Assembly: GCA_036505635.1 (NCBI GenBank)
Contig: DASXTC010000056.1
Span: forward strand, 62,001-126,000
Origin: DASXTC01 sp036505635
GTDB lineage: Bacteria; Acidobacteriota; Polarisedimenticolia; JACPZX01; DASXTC01
Length of the DNA stretch: 64,000 nucleotides
Reading direction: 5' to 3'
The position numbers were made by a program, and so were the translations under genes. Under the pieces are notes generated by a model, which ran no database searches, was not told the DNA's origin, and saw only the letters and a program-made list of their open reading frames with translations. Position 1 is the first letter of the stretch. Each line of letters begins with the position of its first letter. Below, piece after piece: positions 1 through 7,901 of the stretch.

Positions 1-2
1 GG

Positions 3-380
3 GTGATCCTCGTCGGGGCCGACTCCCCAAACCTTCCGCTCGACTATCTGCGGCAGGCGTTCGAGGCGTTGCGCGAGGTGGATCTCGTCTACGGGCCCGC
101 CGACGATGGCGGGTACTATCTCGTCGGCGCACGCCGGCTGCATCCCAGGATCTTCCAGACGATGCCGTGGGGGACCGATCGGGTCCTCGCCATTACCCGC
201 CAGAGGATCAAGGATGGGAGGATCTCGCATCGCGAGCTGCCGCGCTGGTACGACGTGGACACGCCCGCCGATCTGGTCCGCCTCTGGAAGGACCTGCAGC
301 ACATGAAGGCAAAGGGCGCGGCCGAGGTGCCACGGCGCACATTGCGGATGCTGGCCTCGCTCGTGCCCGGCCGGCTCTGA
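3..380 (+). CDS. TIGR04282-like glycosyltransferase, C-terminal part
   Basis: The 125 visible residues are the C-terminal half of a DUF2064/TIGR04282 sugar-nucleotide transferase-like protein. Family signatures seen are the GADSPNLP strand (acidic metal/nucleotide site), YGPADDGGYYLVG, and a late WYDVDTPADL segment. The family is about 200 residues long, so roughly the first third lies upstream of the window. The codon at position 3 (GTG) is simply the first in-frame codon and is unlikely to be the true start. The next gene begins 4 nt after the stop, so the two are probably cotranscribed. In other genomes this family sits beside radical SAM or sterol/arsenosugar genes, but nothing here fixes the substrate. 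Confidence 0.8.
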   Translation: MILVGADSPNLPLDYLRQAFEALREVDLVYGPADDGGYYLVGARRLHPRIFQTMPWGTDRVLAITRQRIKDGRISHRELPRWYDVDTPADLVRLWKDLQHMKAKGAAEVPRRTLRMLASLVPGRL

Positions 381-384
381 GCCG

Positions 385-2265
385 ATGCACGGACGGCACG
401 TACCGGAGTACGAGGTCGCGCGCCGGCCAGGCGCCCGCCCCATCCTGATCTTCGACGGGGACTGCGGATTCTGCCGGCTCTGGATCGAGCGCTGGCGCGC
501 GCGCACGGGCGACGCGATCGAGTACGCGCCGTACCAGGAAGCGGCCTCACGGTATCCCGAGATCCCGCGCGAGGCTTTCGAGCGATCCGTCGTCTACGTC
601 GAGCCCGAGGGCGCTGCCTGGTCGGGCGCGGCGGCTGCGCTGAGATCCCTCGCCAGCGTGACCAGCGGGAGGAAATGGCTCGCGCTCTATGGCCGCCTGC
701 CCGGCTTCGCCGGGATCGCGGAGGGGATCTACGGGTACGTCGCCGGACACCGCCGCCTCTTCTCGAAGCTGACGAGGCTCCTGTGGGGGACGCAGGTCTC
801 CCCGCCGAGCTACTTTCTCGCGCGCAGCCTCTTCCTCCGGTTGACCGGGGCGACCTACCTGGTCGCGTTTCTGTCGCTCTGGGCGCAGGTCGACGGACTC
901 GTTGGAAGCCGGGGGATACTGCCGGCCGCGCCCTGGCTCGACTCGCTCGCCGAACGGCTGGGCCCCGAGCGCTATCTTCTCCTACCCACCCTCTGCTGGC
1001 TCGACGCGAGCGATCCATTCCTCCACCTGCTGTGCGGCGCCGGCGCGCTCTTCTCCGGTCTGGTGATCCTCGGAATCCTCCCCCGGCTCTGCCTGGCCTT
1101 CCTGTGGATCCTCTACCTCTCTCTGGCCGGCGTCTGCCGGACCTTCCTGAACTTCCAGTGGGACCTGCTCCTGCTGGAGAGCGGCTTTCTCGCCATTCTG
1201 CTCGCCCCCGCCGGACCGCGCTGCGCGCTTCTGTGCCCCCGCCCGCCTCCCCGCGCCGCCTTCGCGCTGCTTCGATGGCTCCTCTTCAGGCTCATGTTCG
1301 CGTCCGGTCTCGTGAAGCTCTCGAGCGGGGACCCGAGCTGGTGGGGCCTGAGCGCCCTGAGCCGCCATTACGAGACGCAGCCTCTTCCGACCTGGACCGC
1401 CTGGTACGCCCACCAGCTCCCCGCGTGGTTCCAGAGCGCGTGCGTGGCGATCATGTTCGCCATCGAGCTGGGCGCGCCCTTTTTCATCGCCGCCCCGCGC
1501 CGGCCGAGGTACATCGCCTGCGGGGCTCTGGTCACCCTGCAGATCCTCATCGCCGCGATGGGCAACTACGGGTTCTTCAATCTGCTGGCGTTGAGCCTCT
1601 GCCTCCTGTTGATCGACGACGGTGTCTGGCCTCGACGCATGCGCGAGGGGCTGCGCCGCGCGCGCGAGTCGGCCCCCGTCCCGGTCCGCCGCCGGTGGCG
1701 TTCCTGGGCCGTGGCGCCGCTGGTCTGCGTCATCGCCCTCCTGGGAGCGGTCCACCTGGCCGGCGCCTTCCGGGTCCCCATCGAGTGGCCGTCGCCTATC
1801 GCCTCGCTGGTGCGCTGGGCCTCTCCATTCCGCTCGGTGAACGGCTACGGTCTCTTCTCCATAATGACCATGTCACGGCCCGAGATCGTGGTGGAAGGGA
1901 GCGAGGACGGCAGGACCTGGCTCGCTTACGAGTTTCGATGGAAGCCGGGGGACACGGAGCGCAGGCCCGCCTTCATGGCTCCGCACATGCCCCGGCTCGA
2001 TTGGCAGATGTGGTTCGCGGCGCTGGGAGACTACCGTTCCACGCCGTGGTTCCAGAGCTTCCTGGGCCGGCTCCTGGAAGGGTCCCCCCCGACCGTGGCG
2101 CTTCTGGGCCGCAACCCGTTTCCCGGCCCCCCGCCGCGATACCTCCGGGCCCTTCTCTACGAGTATCGGTTCACCCGCGCCGGGACTCCCGAGGGGAAGG
2201 CCGGCTGGTGGAGCCGCGAGCTGAAGGGACCCTACAGCCCCGTCCTCTCGTTGACCGGGAACTAG
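385..2265 (+). CDS. DCC-domain / lipase maturation factor fusion membrane protein
   Basis: The 626-residue protein has two modules. Residues about 18-130 are a DCC (DUF393) thiol-disulfide-oxidoreductase-like domain with the diagnostic DGDCGFC motif (Cys27 and Cys30). Residues about 145-620 match the lipase maturation factor (LMF1) family, a polytopic membrane protein with several long hydrophobic helices and a hydrophilic C-terminal domain containing PRLDWQMWFAALG. In vertebrates LMF1 helps secreted lipases fold; bacterial roles are not established. The thiol-redox domain fused to a folding factor suggests disulfide handling for exported proteins, which is inference. The gene starts 4 nt after its upstream neighbour and ends 5 nt before the convergent GGDEF-EAL gene. 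Confidence 0.85.
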   Translation: MHGRHVPEYEVARRPGARPILIFDGDCGFCRLWIERWRARTGDAIEYAPYQEAASRYPEIPREAFERSVVYVEPEGAAWSGAAAALRSLASVTSGRKWLALYGRLPGFAGIAEGIYGYVAGHRRLFSKLTRLLWGTQVSPPSYFLARSLFLRLTGATYLVAFLSLWAQVDGLVGSRGILPAAPWLDSLAERLGPERYLLLPTLCWLDASDPFLHLLCGAGALFSGLVILGILPRLCLAFLWILYLSLAGVCRTFLNFQWDLLLLESGFLAILLAPAGPRCALLCPRPPPRAAFALLRWLLFRLMFASGLVKLSSGDPSWWGLSALSRHYETQPLPTWTAWYAHQLPAWFQSACVAIMFAIELGAPFFIAAPRRPRYIACGALVTLQILIAAMGNYGFFNLLALSLCLLLIDDGVWPRRMREGLRRARESAPVPVRRRWRSWAVAPLVCVIALLGAVHLAGAFRVPIEWPSPIASLVRWASPFRSVNGYGLFSIMTMSRPEIVVEGSEDGRTWLAYEFRWKPGDTERRPAFMAPHMPRLDWQMWFAALGDYRSTPWFQSFLGRLLEGSPPTVALLGRNPFPGPPPRYLRALLYEYRFTRAGTPEGKAGWWSRELKGPYSPVLSLTGN

Positions 2266-2270
2266 TCCTG

Positions 2271-3983
2271 CTACGCGACGGCGCCAGGCGTCGCGGCGCT
2301 CCACTCACTCCTGAGGCGCGCCTCCATCTGCGCGGCGGGCAGGGGCTGGCTGAAGTGGTACCCCTGCGCGTAGTCGCAGTGATGGTCGCGGAGGAAGACC
2401 GCCTGTTCTTCCCTCTCCACCCCCTCCGCGCATATCTCCAGGCCGAGCCCGTGCGCCATTGTGATGAGGGCGGTGTGAATGACGGCGTCGTTGGAGTCGC
2501 GCGCCACGTCTTTCACGAAGGATCGATCCATCTTGAGCGTGGTGACGGGGAAACGCTTGAGCTGTGACAGCGACGCGGCGGTCCCGAAATCGTCGATGGC
2601 GATCCGCACCCCGATCCCACGCAGTTTCTGCAAGGCCCGCCGCCCGCGTTCCCCGCTCTGCATGAGGCCGCTCTCGGTCAGGTCCAGCTCGAGGTCGCCG
2701 GGCTCGAGCTCCCCCGCCTTGACCGCCGAACCGACCGTGTCGCGCAATCCGTCGCGCCCCAGCACGCGACTCGAGAGGTTCACGCTGAGCCGCAGGCGGT
2801 GCGAGCCCGACCCTCTCCACGAGCGGACCTGCAGGCAGGCCTCGCGCAGCACCCAGTCCTCCACCATCTCGATGACACCGGTGTCCTCGGCCAGCGTGAT
2901 GAAGTCGGAAGGGCCCAGGAGACCCCAGATCGCGCTCTTCCATCGCACGAGCGCTTCGACTCCCATCGTGCGGCCGCTCCTGAGGCTCACCATCGGCAGG
3001 TAGTGGAGCAGCAGCTCTCCCTGATCCGCAGCGAGCCGCAGACCGGAGGCCAGCTTGAGCCTCTCGGTCGCGCGGGCGTTCAACGCGGGCGAGTAGAACT
3101 GGTAGCGGTTCCTTCCCTTCAGCTTGGCTCCGTACATCGCCACGTCGGCGTTGTTCAGCAGCGTCCCGGCGTCGAGGCCATCGCCCGGGAAAAAGCTGAT
3201 CCCAAGGCTCGCCGTCACGCGAAGCTCGTGTCCCTCGAGGAGAAATGGAGCCGTCAGCGCGTCGAGGATCTTCTGCGCCAGCGCGCCCACGTCCTCCACG
3301 CGGGCGATCCCGGGGACCACCAGGGCGAATTCGTCGCCGCTCAGCCGCGCCACGGTGTCGCTCGCGCGCGTGCAGCTCCTGAGCCGCTGGGCCACTCCCT
3401 TGAGCAGCAGATCTCCGGCGGCATGGCCGAGCGTGTCGTTGACCTGCTTGAACCGATCGAGATCGAGAAACAGCAGGGCAACGTACTCCTGATTGCGCCG
3501 GGCCCGCGCAAGGGTCAGCTCGAGCCGCTCGTGGAAGAGCCCGCGATTGGCGATGTCGGTCAGGCCGTCGTAGTGGGCCAGGTGGTCGATGCGTTGCTGC
3601 GTGCGGTTTCTCTCGAGCGCGAAGAGAATCGAGCGCGGGAGGTGGCTGCCGTCTCCGAGCCCCTTGACCAGGTAGTCCTGCGCGCCCCTGCGGACCGCCT
3701 GCACCGCCGTCATCTCGTCCTGCAGCCCGCTCAGGATCACGATCGGCACTCCAGCCGCGATATCGGACGCCTGCACGAGCGACTCGAGTCCACCGGAGTC
3801 GGCCAGACCCAGATCGAGCAGGATGGCGTCAAAGGGATATTCGAGGAGCTGGTGCTCGGCTTCCTTCAGGTTCGCGACGTGCGTGACTTCAAACCGGACG
3901 CCGGCCGGGTTCTCGGACAGATGGCCGATGGTGAGCCCGGCGTCAGCTGGGCTGTCTTCAACGAGGAGCACCTTCACCTTCAT
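2271..3983 (-). CDS. Response regulator with GGDEF and EAL domains
   Basis: The order is receiver domain (about residues 1-120: acidic EDS pocket, phospho-acceptor Asp in ILLDLGL, Lys in YLVKG), GGDEF (about 140-300) and EAL (about 315-560). The GGDEF signature reads SGDEF, a variant often still tolerated but sometimes inactive. The EAL half keeps its catalytic set: EALVRW, NLSS, LDLTES, DDFGT, KMDRSF and AEGVE. It is therefore likely a phosphorylation-controlled c-di-GMP phosphodiesterase, perhaps bifunctional. The frame stays open to 4160, but the receiver domain begins at the ATG at 3983, and a minus-strand promoter lies at 4048-4075, so this start was chosen. No histidine kinase is adjacent, making it an orphan regulator. 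Confidence 0.9.
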   Translation of the reverse strand: MKVKVLLVEDSPADAGLTIGHLSENPAGVRFEVTHVANLKEAEHQLLEYPFDAILLDLGLADSGGLESLVQASDIAAGVPIVILSGLQDEMTAVQAVRRGAQDYLVKGLGDGSHLPRSILFALERNRTQQRIDHLAHYDGLTDIANRGLFHERLELTLARARRNQEYVALLFLDLDRFKQVNDTLGHAAGDLLLKGVAQRLRSCTRASDTVARLSGDEFALVVPGIARVEDVGALAQKILDALTAPFLLEGHELRVTASLGISFFPGDGLDAGTLLNNADVAMYGAKLKGRNRYQFYSPALNARATERLKLASGLRLAADQGELLLHYLPMVSLRSGRTMGVEALVRWKSAIWGLLGPSDFITLAEDTGVIEMVEDWVLREACLQVRSWRGSGSHRLRLSVNLSSRVLGRDGLRDTVGSAVKAGELEPGDLELDLTESGLMQSGERGRRALQKLRGIGVRIAIDDFGTAASLSQLKRFPVTTLKMDRSFVKDVARDSNDAVIHTALITMAHGLGLEICAEGVEREEQAVFLRDHHCDYAQGYHFSQPLPAAQMEARLRSEWSAATPGAVA

Positions 3984-4047
3984 CTCGCCTGTCCTCGTTC
4001 GACGCCTGTCGTATAGGGGTCCCTCGTGCGGAATCAATGCTGGACCG

Positions 4048-4075
4048 AATATAATCCTCCGCGTGGTCGGGTCAA
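4048..4075 (-). promoter_or_regulatory. Sigma-70-like promoter of the GGDEF-EAL gene
   Basis: On the minus strand a -35 TTGACC (4070-4075) and a -10 TATATT (4048-4053) are separated by 16 nt, each 5/6 to consensus. Transcription would start near 4041, giving a leader of about 58 nt before the ATG at 3983. An exact TATAAT also lies on the plus strand at 4050-4055 within the same AT-rich patch, without a good -35, and could serve the divergent peptidase gene at 4136. Confidence 0.5.
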
Positions 4076-4135
4076 ACGAAGACGTCCGCCCGCCGCTCGT
4101 GTGCCAGAATGGGACGTCCTCCCAATGGAGAACCG

Positions 4136-5620
4136 ATGCAACCGACGCGCGCGATTCCAATCCTGATCGCCTTCATACTGTCGCTGAACGCACCCGCGGC
4201 TCCCCGCGCCGGCGACGAGGCCGCGCGGCTTGCCGGTCGCGCCCTGGGGGAGACTCCCCTGCTCGACGACCTGCGGGATCTGTGCGACCACGTGGGCGGT
4301 CGTCCAACCGGGTCCCCTTCCTGTGAGCGGGCCATGGAATGGGCGGCGGCGAGGTTCCGCGCGGCCGGTTTCGACTCGGTCGTCCAGGAGAGCTTCAGGG
4401 TGCCCGCGCTCTGGCTGCCCGGCAGGGAGGAGGCGGAGTGCCTCGCACCGGAGCGGTTCCCGATCCGCGTGGCCGGGGCCCCCTATGCGCCTCCCACGCC
4501 GGGGGGCCGGCCGATCGAAGGCCGAGTGCTCGATGCCGGCGCCGGGGCGCCGGAGGATTTCGCGCGGCTCGGACCGGATGCCCGCGGCGCGCTGGCCCTG
4601 GTCCGGTCGGCGCAGATGGCCACTCTGTCCGATCTGTTCACGGAGTACATGCGGAGCGCGCCGATGCTGGAGGCGGCCCGGCAGGCCGGCGTCTCGGGTC
4701 TGCTTCTGATGTCCACCCGGCCACGCGGCCTGCTCTACCGCCACCCGGTCACGCTCAACGCCACCATGGCCCCGATGCCGGTCGCGATGGTCTCCCGCGA
4801 GCACGCCTCGCGTCTGGCCCGGTTGATCGAAAAGGGGGTCGTCCGCGCGCGGCTCGCCCTCGACAGCCGCGTCGGCGGCGCCTACGAGTCGCGCAACGTC
4901 GTGGCCGAGATCCGCGGCCGCGAGAAACCCGAGGAGATCGTCCTGATGGGAGCGCACCTGGACTCCTGGGACCTCGGAACGGGCGCGCTCGACAACGGCG
5001 TCAACGCCGCTCTGGTGATCGACGCTGCGCGCGGCATGAAGGAGCTCGGCCTGGTGCCGCGCCGCACCATCCGCTTCGTCCTGTTCACCGGCGAGGAGCA
5101 GGGCCTCTGGGGATCGGCGGGCTACGTCAGTCGCCATGCGTCGGAGATGGATCGCCACGTGGCGGTCGTCATCCACGACATAGGTTCCGGGAGGATCACA
5201 GGATTCTACCTCAATGGCCGCGAGGAGCTTCGGGGGCCGGTCAGCGAGGCGCTCCTCCCGGTGGAAGGGCTCGGCCCATTCAACCACCCGGACGAGGCGA
5301 TCGACGGGACCGACAACCTGGACTTTCTCCTCTCCGGTGTGCCCAACCTGGTCGCCGCGCAGGACGCCGAGCCGTACCTGCCCGACTACCACGCGGAGTC
5401 GGACGTCCTGGAGCGGGTGGACGCGAGACAGGCCAGGATCAACGCGGCGATCGCTTCGGCGCTGGTGTGGTCGCTGGCGGATTCCCCAGCGCGCGCCGCG
5501 GCGCGCCAGACGCGAGGGGAGGTCGAGAAGCTCGTGCGCGACTCAGGACTGGAGGGCCAGATGAAGGCGTTCGGTCAATGGGAGGATTTCATGGCGGGAC
5601 GGCGGGGGGCGAGCCGATGA
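4136..5620 (+). CDS. Secreted M28 family metallopeptidase (carboxypeptidase Q-like)
   Basis: A 494-residue exported zinc peptidase. Residues 1-25 form a signal peptide. A PA-like insertion is followed by the M28 catalytic domain: GAHLDSWDLGTGALDNG (His and Asp zinc ligands near 273 and 284), TGEEQG (catalytic Glu near 319), HDIG (Asp near 347) and DYHAESD (His ligand near 418). This matches plasma glutamate carboxypeptidase / carboxypeptidase Q relatives that release amino acids from dipeptides. An in-frame start at 4109 exists, but the ATG at 4136 has GGAG upstream and places the signal peptide at the N-terminus. The stop overlaps the GST start (ATGA), so the two are translationally coupled. 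Confidence 0.9.
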   Translation: MQPTRAIPILIAFILSLNAPAAPRAGDEAARLAGRALGETPLLDDLRDLCDHVGGRPTGSPSCERAMEWAAARFRAAGFDSVVQESFRVPALWLPGREEAECLAPERFPIRVAGAPYAPPTPGGRPIEGRVLDAGAGAPEDFARLGPDARGALALVRSAQMATLSDLFTEYMRSAPMLEAARQAGVSGLLLMSTRPRGLLYRHPVTLNATMAPMPVAMVSREHASRLARLIEKGVVRARLALDSRVGGAYESRNVVAEIRGREKPEEIVLMGAHLDSWDLGTGALDNGVNAALVIDAARGMKELGLVPRRTIRFVLFTGEEQGLWGSAGYVSRHASEMDRHVAVVIHDIGSGRITGFYLNGREELRGPVSEALLPVEGLGPFNHPDEAIDGTDNLDFLLSGVPNLVAAQDAEPYLPDYHAESDVLERVDARQARINAAIASALVWSLADSPARAAARQTRGEVEKLVRDSGLEGQMKAFGQWEDFMAGRRGASR

Positions 5621-6231
5621 TCAAACTCTACCGGTTCCCGTTGTCCACGAACGTCGAGCGCGTGGCGCTGGCGCTCGCTCACAAGGAACTCTCCGTCGAA
5701 TCGGTCGTCATCGATCCCGCCGACCGCAGGGAGGTCCTGCGCGTCAGCGGGCAGGACCTGGTGCCGGTCATCGTGGACGGCGACCGGACCGTGTGCGACT
5801 CGATGGAGATCGTGCGTTACCTCGAGGAGCGGTACCCGCGAAACCCACTCTACCCGAGCGACCCTGCCCGCCGCGCCGAGATGTTGATCTTCATCGACTG
5901 GTTCAACCGCGTCTGGAAGAGGCCCCCCAACGACATGGAGGCGGAGATGACCAAGCCCTCGCCCGACCCGGCCCGCATCGAGGCGCTGGGCCGGGCCATG
6001 ACCGGCGCGCTCGAGTTATTCGAGGGGATGCTCGCCGGTCGCGAGTACCTGATGGGGGAGTTCTCGGCCGCCGATTGCGCGGCCTTCCCGTTTCTGAGGT
6101 ACTCGTTGATCCGTGACGAAGGGGACCCCTACCTGTTCCACGAGATCCTCGTGAAGCACCAGCCTCTCGGCGAGAATCATCCGAGGGTGGCCGCGTGGAT
6201 CAGACGGGTCAATCGGCATCCGCGCGTCTGA
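5617..6231 (+). CDS. Glutathione S-transferase family protein
   Basis: A 204-residue two-domain GST fold. The N-terminal thioredoxin-like half (residues 1-75) begins LYRFPLSTNVERV, placing a Ser in the position used for thiol activation in several GST classes. The cis-proline strand VPVIV and DSMEI glutathione contact follow. The alpha-helical half contains FSAADCAAFPFLRY, with the conserved Asp of the GST helix cap. The start ATG overlaps the peptidase stop (ATGA at 5617-5620). The substrate cannot be read from the sequence. Coupling to a secreted peptidase is odd for a cytosolic detoxification enzyme and may reflect only operon packing. Confidence 0.85.
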   Translation: MIKLYRFPLSTNVERVALALAHKELSVESVVIDPADRREVLRVSGQDLVPVIVDGDRTVCDSMEIVRYLEERYPRNPLYPSDPARRAEMLIFIDWFNRVWKRPPNDMEAEMTKPSPDPARIEALGRAMTGALELFEGMLAGREYLMGEFSAADCAAFPFLRYSLIRDEGDPYLFHEILVKHQPLGENHPRVAAWIRRVNRHPRV

Positions 6232-6279
6232 CCAGATACGGCGCGAGGTCGGGATGAACCGCCTCGACGGAGGCCCTCG

Positions 6280-7797
6280 TTGAGCGACCCGGGAACGCAG
6301 GACCAGACGAGCCGCTTCGAGGTGGGGCTCGAGCGCTCCATGCGGACCGCCGGCCTCATGGCCGGTCCGCCTCTCGCCCTGCTGATCTACCTGTGGAACC
6401 CCGCGGCCTTGCCCGCCGAAGGACGCCGACTCTTCGGCATTCTGACCCTCGCGGTATGCTTCTGGATCACGGAGGCGATCCCGCTTCCCGCCACGGCCCT
6501 GCTCGCCTCGTCTCTGGCCATCGTCTGCGGCGTGGCGCCCGCCCGCGCCGTGCTGGCCCCCTACGCCGACCCTGTCATCTTTCTGTTCGTGGGCTCCTTC
6601 CTGATGTCCGAGCTGTTCAGCAAGTATGGCCTGGACCGGAAGATCGCCGGCGTCGTGATGCGCAGCCGCACCTTCGGCCGCACTCCTGGCGGGCTGGTGG
6701 CCGGCTTCGGGCTCGCCTCGGCCACCATCTCGACATGGATGTCCAACACAGCCACCGCGGCGCTGATGACGCCCATCGCGCTCGGGGCCGTGAGGGAGCC
6801 GGGCGACGGGAGGTCCGCGGCGCGCGCCGCTCCCTGGGCCTCCGGTGTCCTGCTGATGGTCGCCTATGGCGCCTCGGTCGGCGGGATGGCGACCCTGATC
6901 GGCACTCCCCCCAACCTGCTCGTGGCGGGATTCCTCGAGAGGCTCGCCGGTGTGCGGGTCACCTTCACCGGCTGGCTCGTCTTCGGCCTGCCGATCTCGC
7001 TCGTGCTGCTGGTGGCCTCGACTCTCTGGACCCGCCTCGCTCTGCGGCGGCTGCTGGGCGGATCGATCCCCGCGCCGCCCCCGGCCCCGGCCGGCGGCCA
7101 CGATGAGAAGGAGCGCCGCGCCGGGGCCCGCTGGACCATCGCGGCCTTCTGTCTGGCGGGCCTTCTCTGGACCCTCCCCTCCCTGGCGGCGCTGGCCCTC
7201 GGCCGGGAGTCCTCGCTCGCCGTCACGCTGTCGCGGCTCCTCCCGGAGGGGGGCGTGGCGCTCCTGTGCGCCTCCCTGCTCTTTCTCGCCCCGGCCGACT
7301 GGAAGCGCCGCCGCTTCGCGCTCACGTGGACCGAAGGGCGTCAGGTCAACTGGGGGATCATCCTGCTTTTCGGCGGTGGGCTCTCGCTGGGCACGCTCGC
7401 GGAGGCCACCGGCCTGGCCCGCTGGGCCGGAGAGGGGATCGGGCGGATGGGGCTCTCCGCCACCCCGGCCGGTCTGCTGGCAGTGTCGGTGGCCGTCGCG
7501 ATCGTCGTCTCGGAGTTCGCCTCCAACACCGCGTCGGCCACCATGCTCGTGCCGGTGGTGATCGCGGCGGCGCAGGCGGCCGGCTTCGATCCGGTCCGTC
7601 CGGCGCTGGGCGTGGGGCTGGCGGTCACCTGCGGCTTCATCTTCCCCGTGTCCACGCCCCCCAACGCGATCGTCTTTGGCACGGGGCTCGTGCCGCTGTG
7701 GCGGATGGTCCGCGTGGGGATCCTGCTCGACCTCACCTCCTTTTCCGTCGTCTGGCTCGGCCTGCTGGCGCTGACCCCGCTGCTGCCTCACGCCTGA
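6280..7797 (+). CDS. DASS/SLC13 family sodium:dicarboxylate-type symporter
   Basis: A 505-residue polytopic membrane protein of the divalent anion:sodium symporter family. Both pseudo-symmetric SNT signature motifs are present: SNTATAALMTPIALG in the N-terminal repeat and SNTASATMLVPVV in the C-terminal repeat, the latter followed by PVSTPPNAIVFG. These motifs form the sodium and carboxylate site in VcINDY. Expected substrates are C4-dicarboxylates, citrate or sulfate; the sequence does not discriminate. The chosen start is TTG at 6280 because GGAGG lies 7 nt upstream; the next ATG, at 6340, would trim 20 residues of hydrophilic N-terminus. It follows the GST gene on the same strand. Confidence 0.9.
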   Translation: MSDPGTQDQTSRFEVGLERSMRTAGLMAGPPLALLIYLWNPAALPAEGRRLFGILTLAVCFWITEAIPLPATALLASSLAIVCGVAPARAVLAPYADPVIFLFVGSFLMSELFSKYGLDRKIAGVVMRSRTFGRTPGGLVAGFGLASATISTWMSNTATAALMTPIALGAVREPGDGRSAARAAPWASGVLLMVAYGASVGGMATLIGTPPNLLVAGFLERLAGVRVTFTGWLVFGLPISLVLLVASTLWTRLALRRLLGGSIPAPPPAPAGGHDEKERRAGARWTIAAFCLAGLLWTLPSLAALALGRESSLAVTLSRLLPEGGVALLCASLLFLAPADWKRRRFALTWTEGRQVNWGIILLFGGGLSLGTLAEATGLARWAGEGIGRMGLSATPAGLLAVSVAVAIVVSEFASNTASATMLVPVVIAAAQAAGFDPVRPALGVGLAVTCGFIFPVSTPPNAIVFGTGLVPLWRMVRVGILLDLTSFSVVWLGLLALTPLLPHA

Positions 7798-7818
7798 GGC
7801 GCCGGCACGCCTCCTCTG

Positions 7819-7847
7819 TTGCCTGCCCGGCCCGACCCGGGTATGAT
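7819..7847 (+). promoter_or_regulatory. Sigma-70-like promoter of the amidohydrolase pair
   Basis: TTGCCT (7819-7824, 4/6 to the -35 consensus) and TATGAT (7842-7847, 5/6 to the -10) are separated by 17 nt in the 104-nt gap before the gene at 7902. Transcription would start near 7854, leaving a leader of about 48 nt. Confidence 0.5.
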
Positions 7848-7901
7848 GCCGCGTTCACATCCTTCATCAATAGGTTGATTCGACACTGCAAGGGAGCAGA
7901 G

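Noticed and set aside
2275..2294. GCGACG/CGTCGC hairpin at the end of the GGDEF-EAL gene as a terminator
   Set aside because: Only 6 bp with an 8-nt loop, inside coding sequence and without a T-tract.
3984..4160. N-terminal extension of the GGDEF-EAL protein
   Set aside because: The frame stays open but the extra 59 residues have no domain, cross the predicted promoter, and the receiver domain starts at the ATG at 3983.
6016..7791. 591-residue frame opposite the DASS transporter
   Set aside because: Low-complexity Gly/Arg/Glu/Gln composition and exact overlap with a well-supported gene.
7266..7901. Open frame upstream of the first amidohydrolase-like gene
   Set aside because: It is out of frame inside the DASS transporter; the signal peptide starts at 7902.
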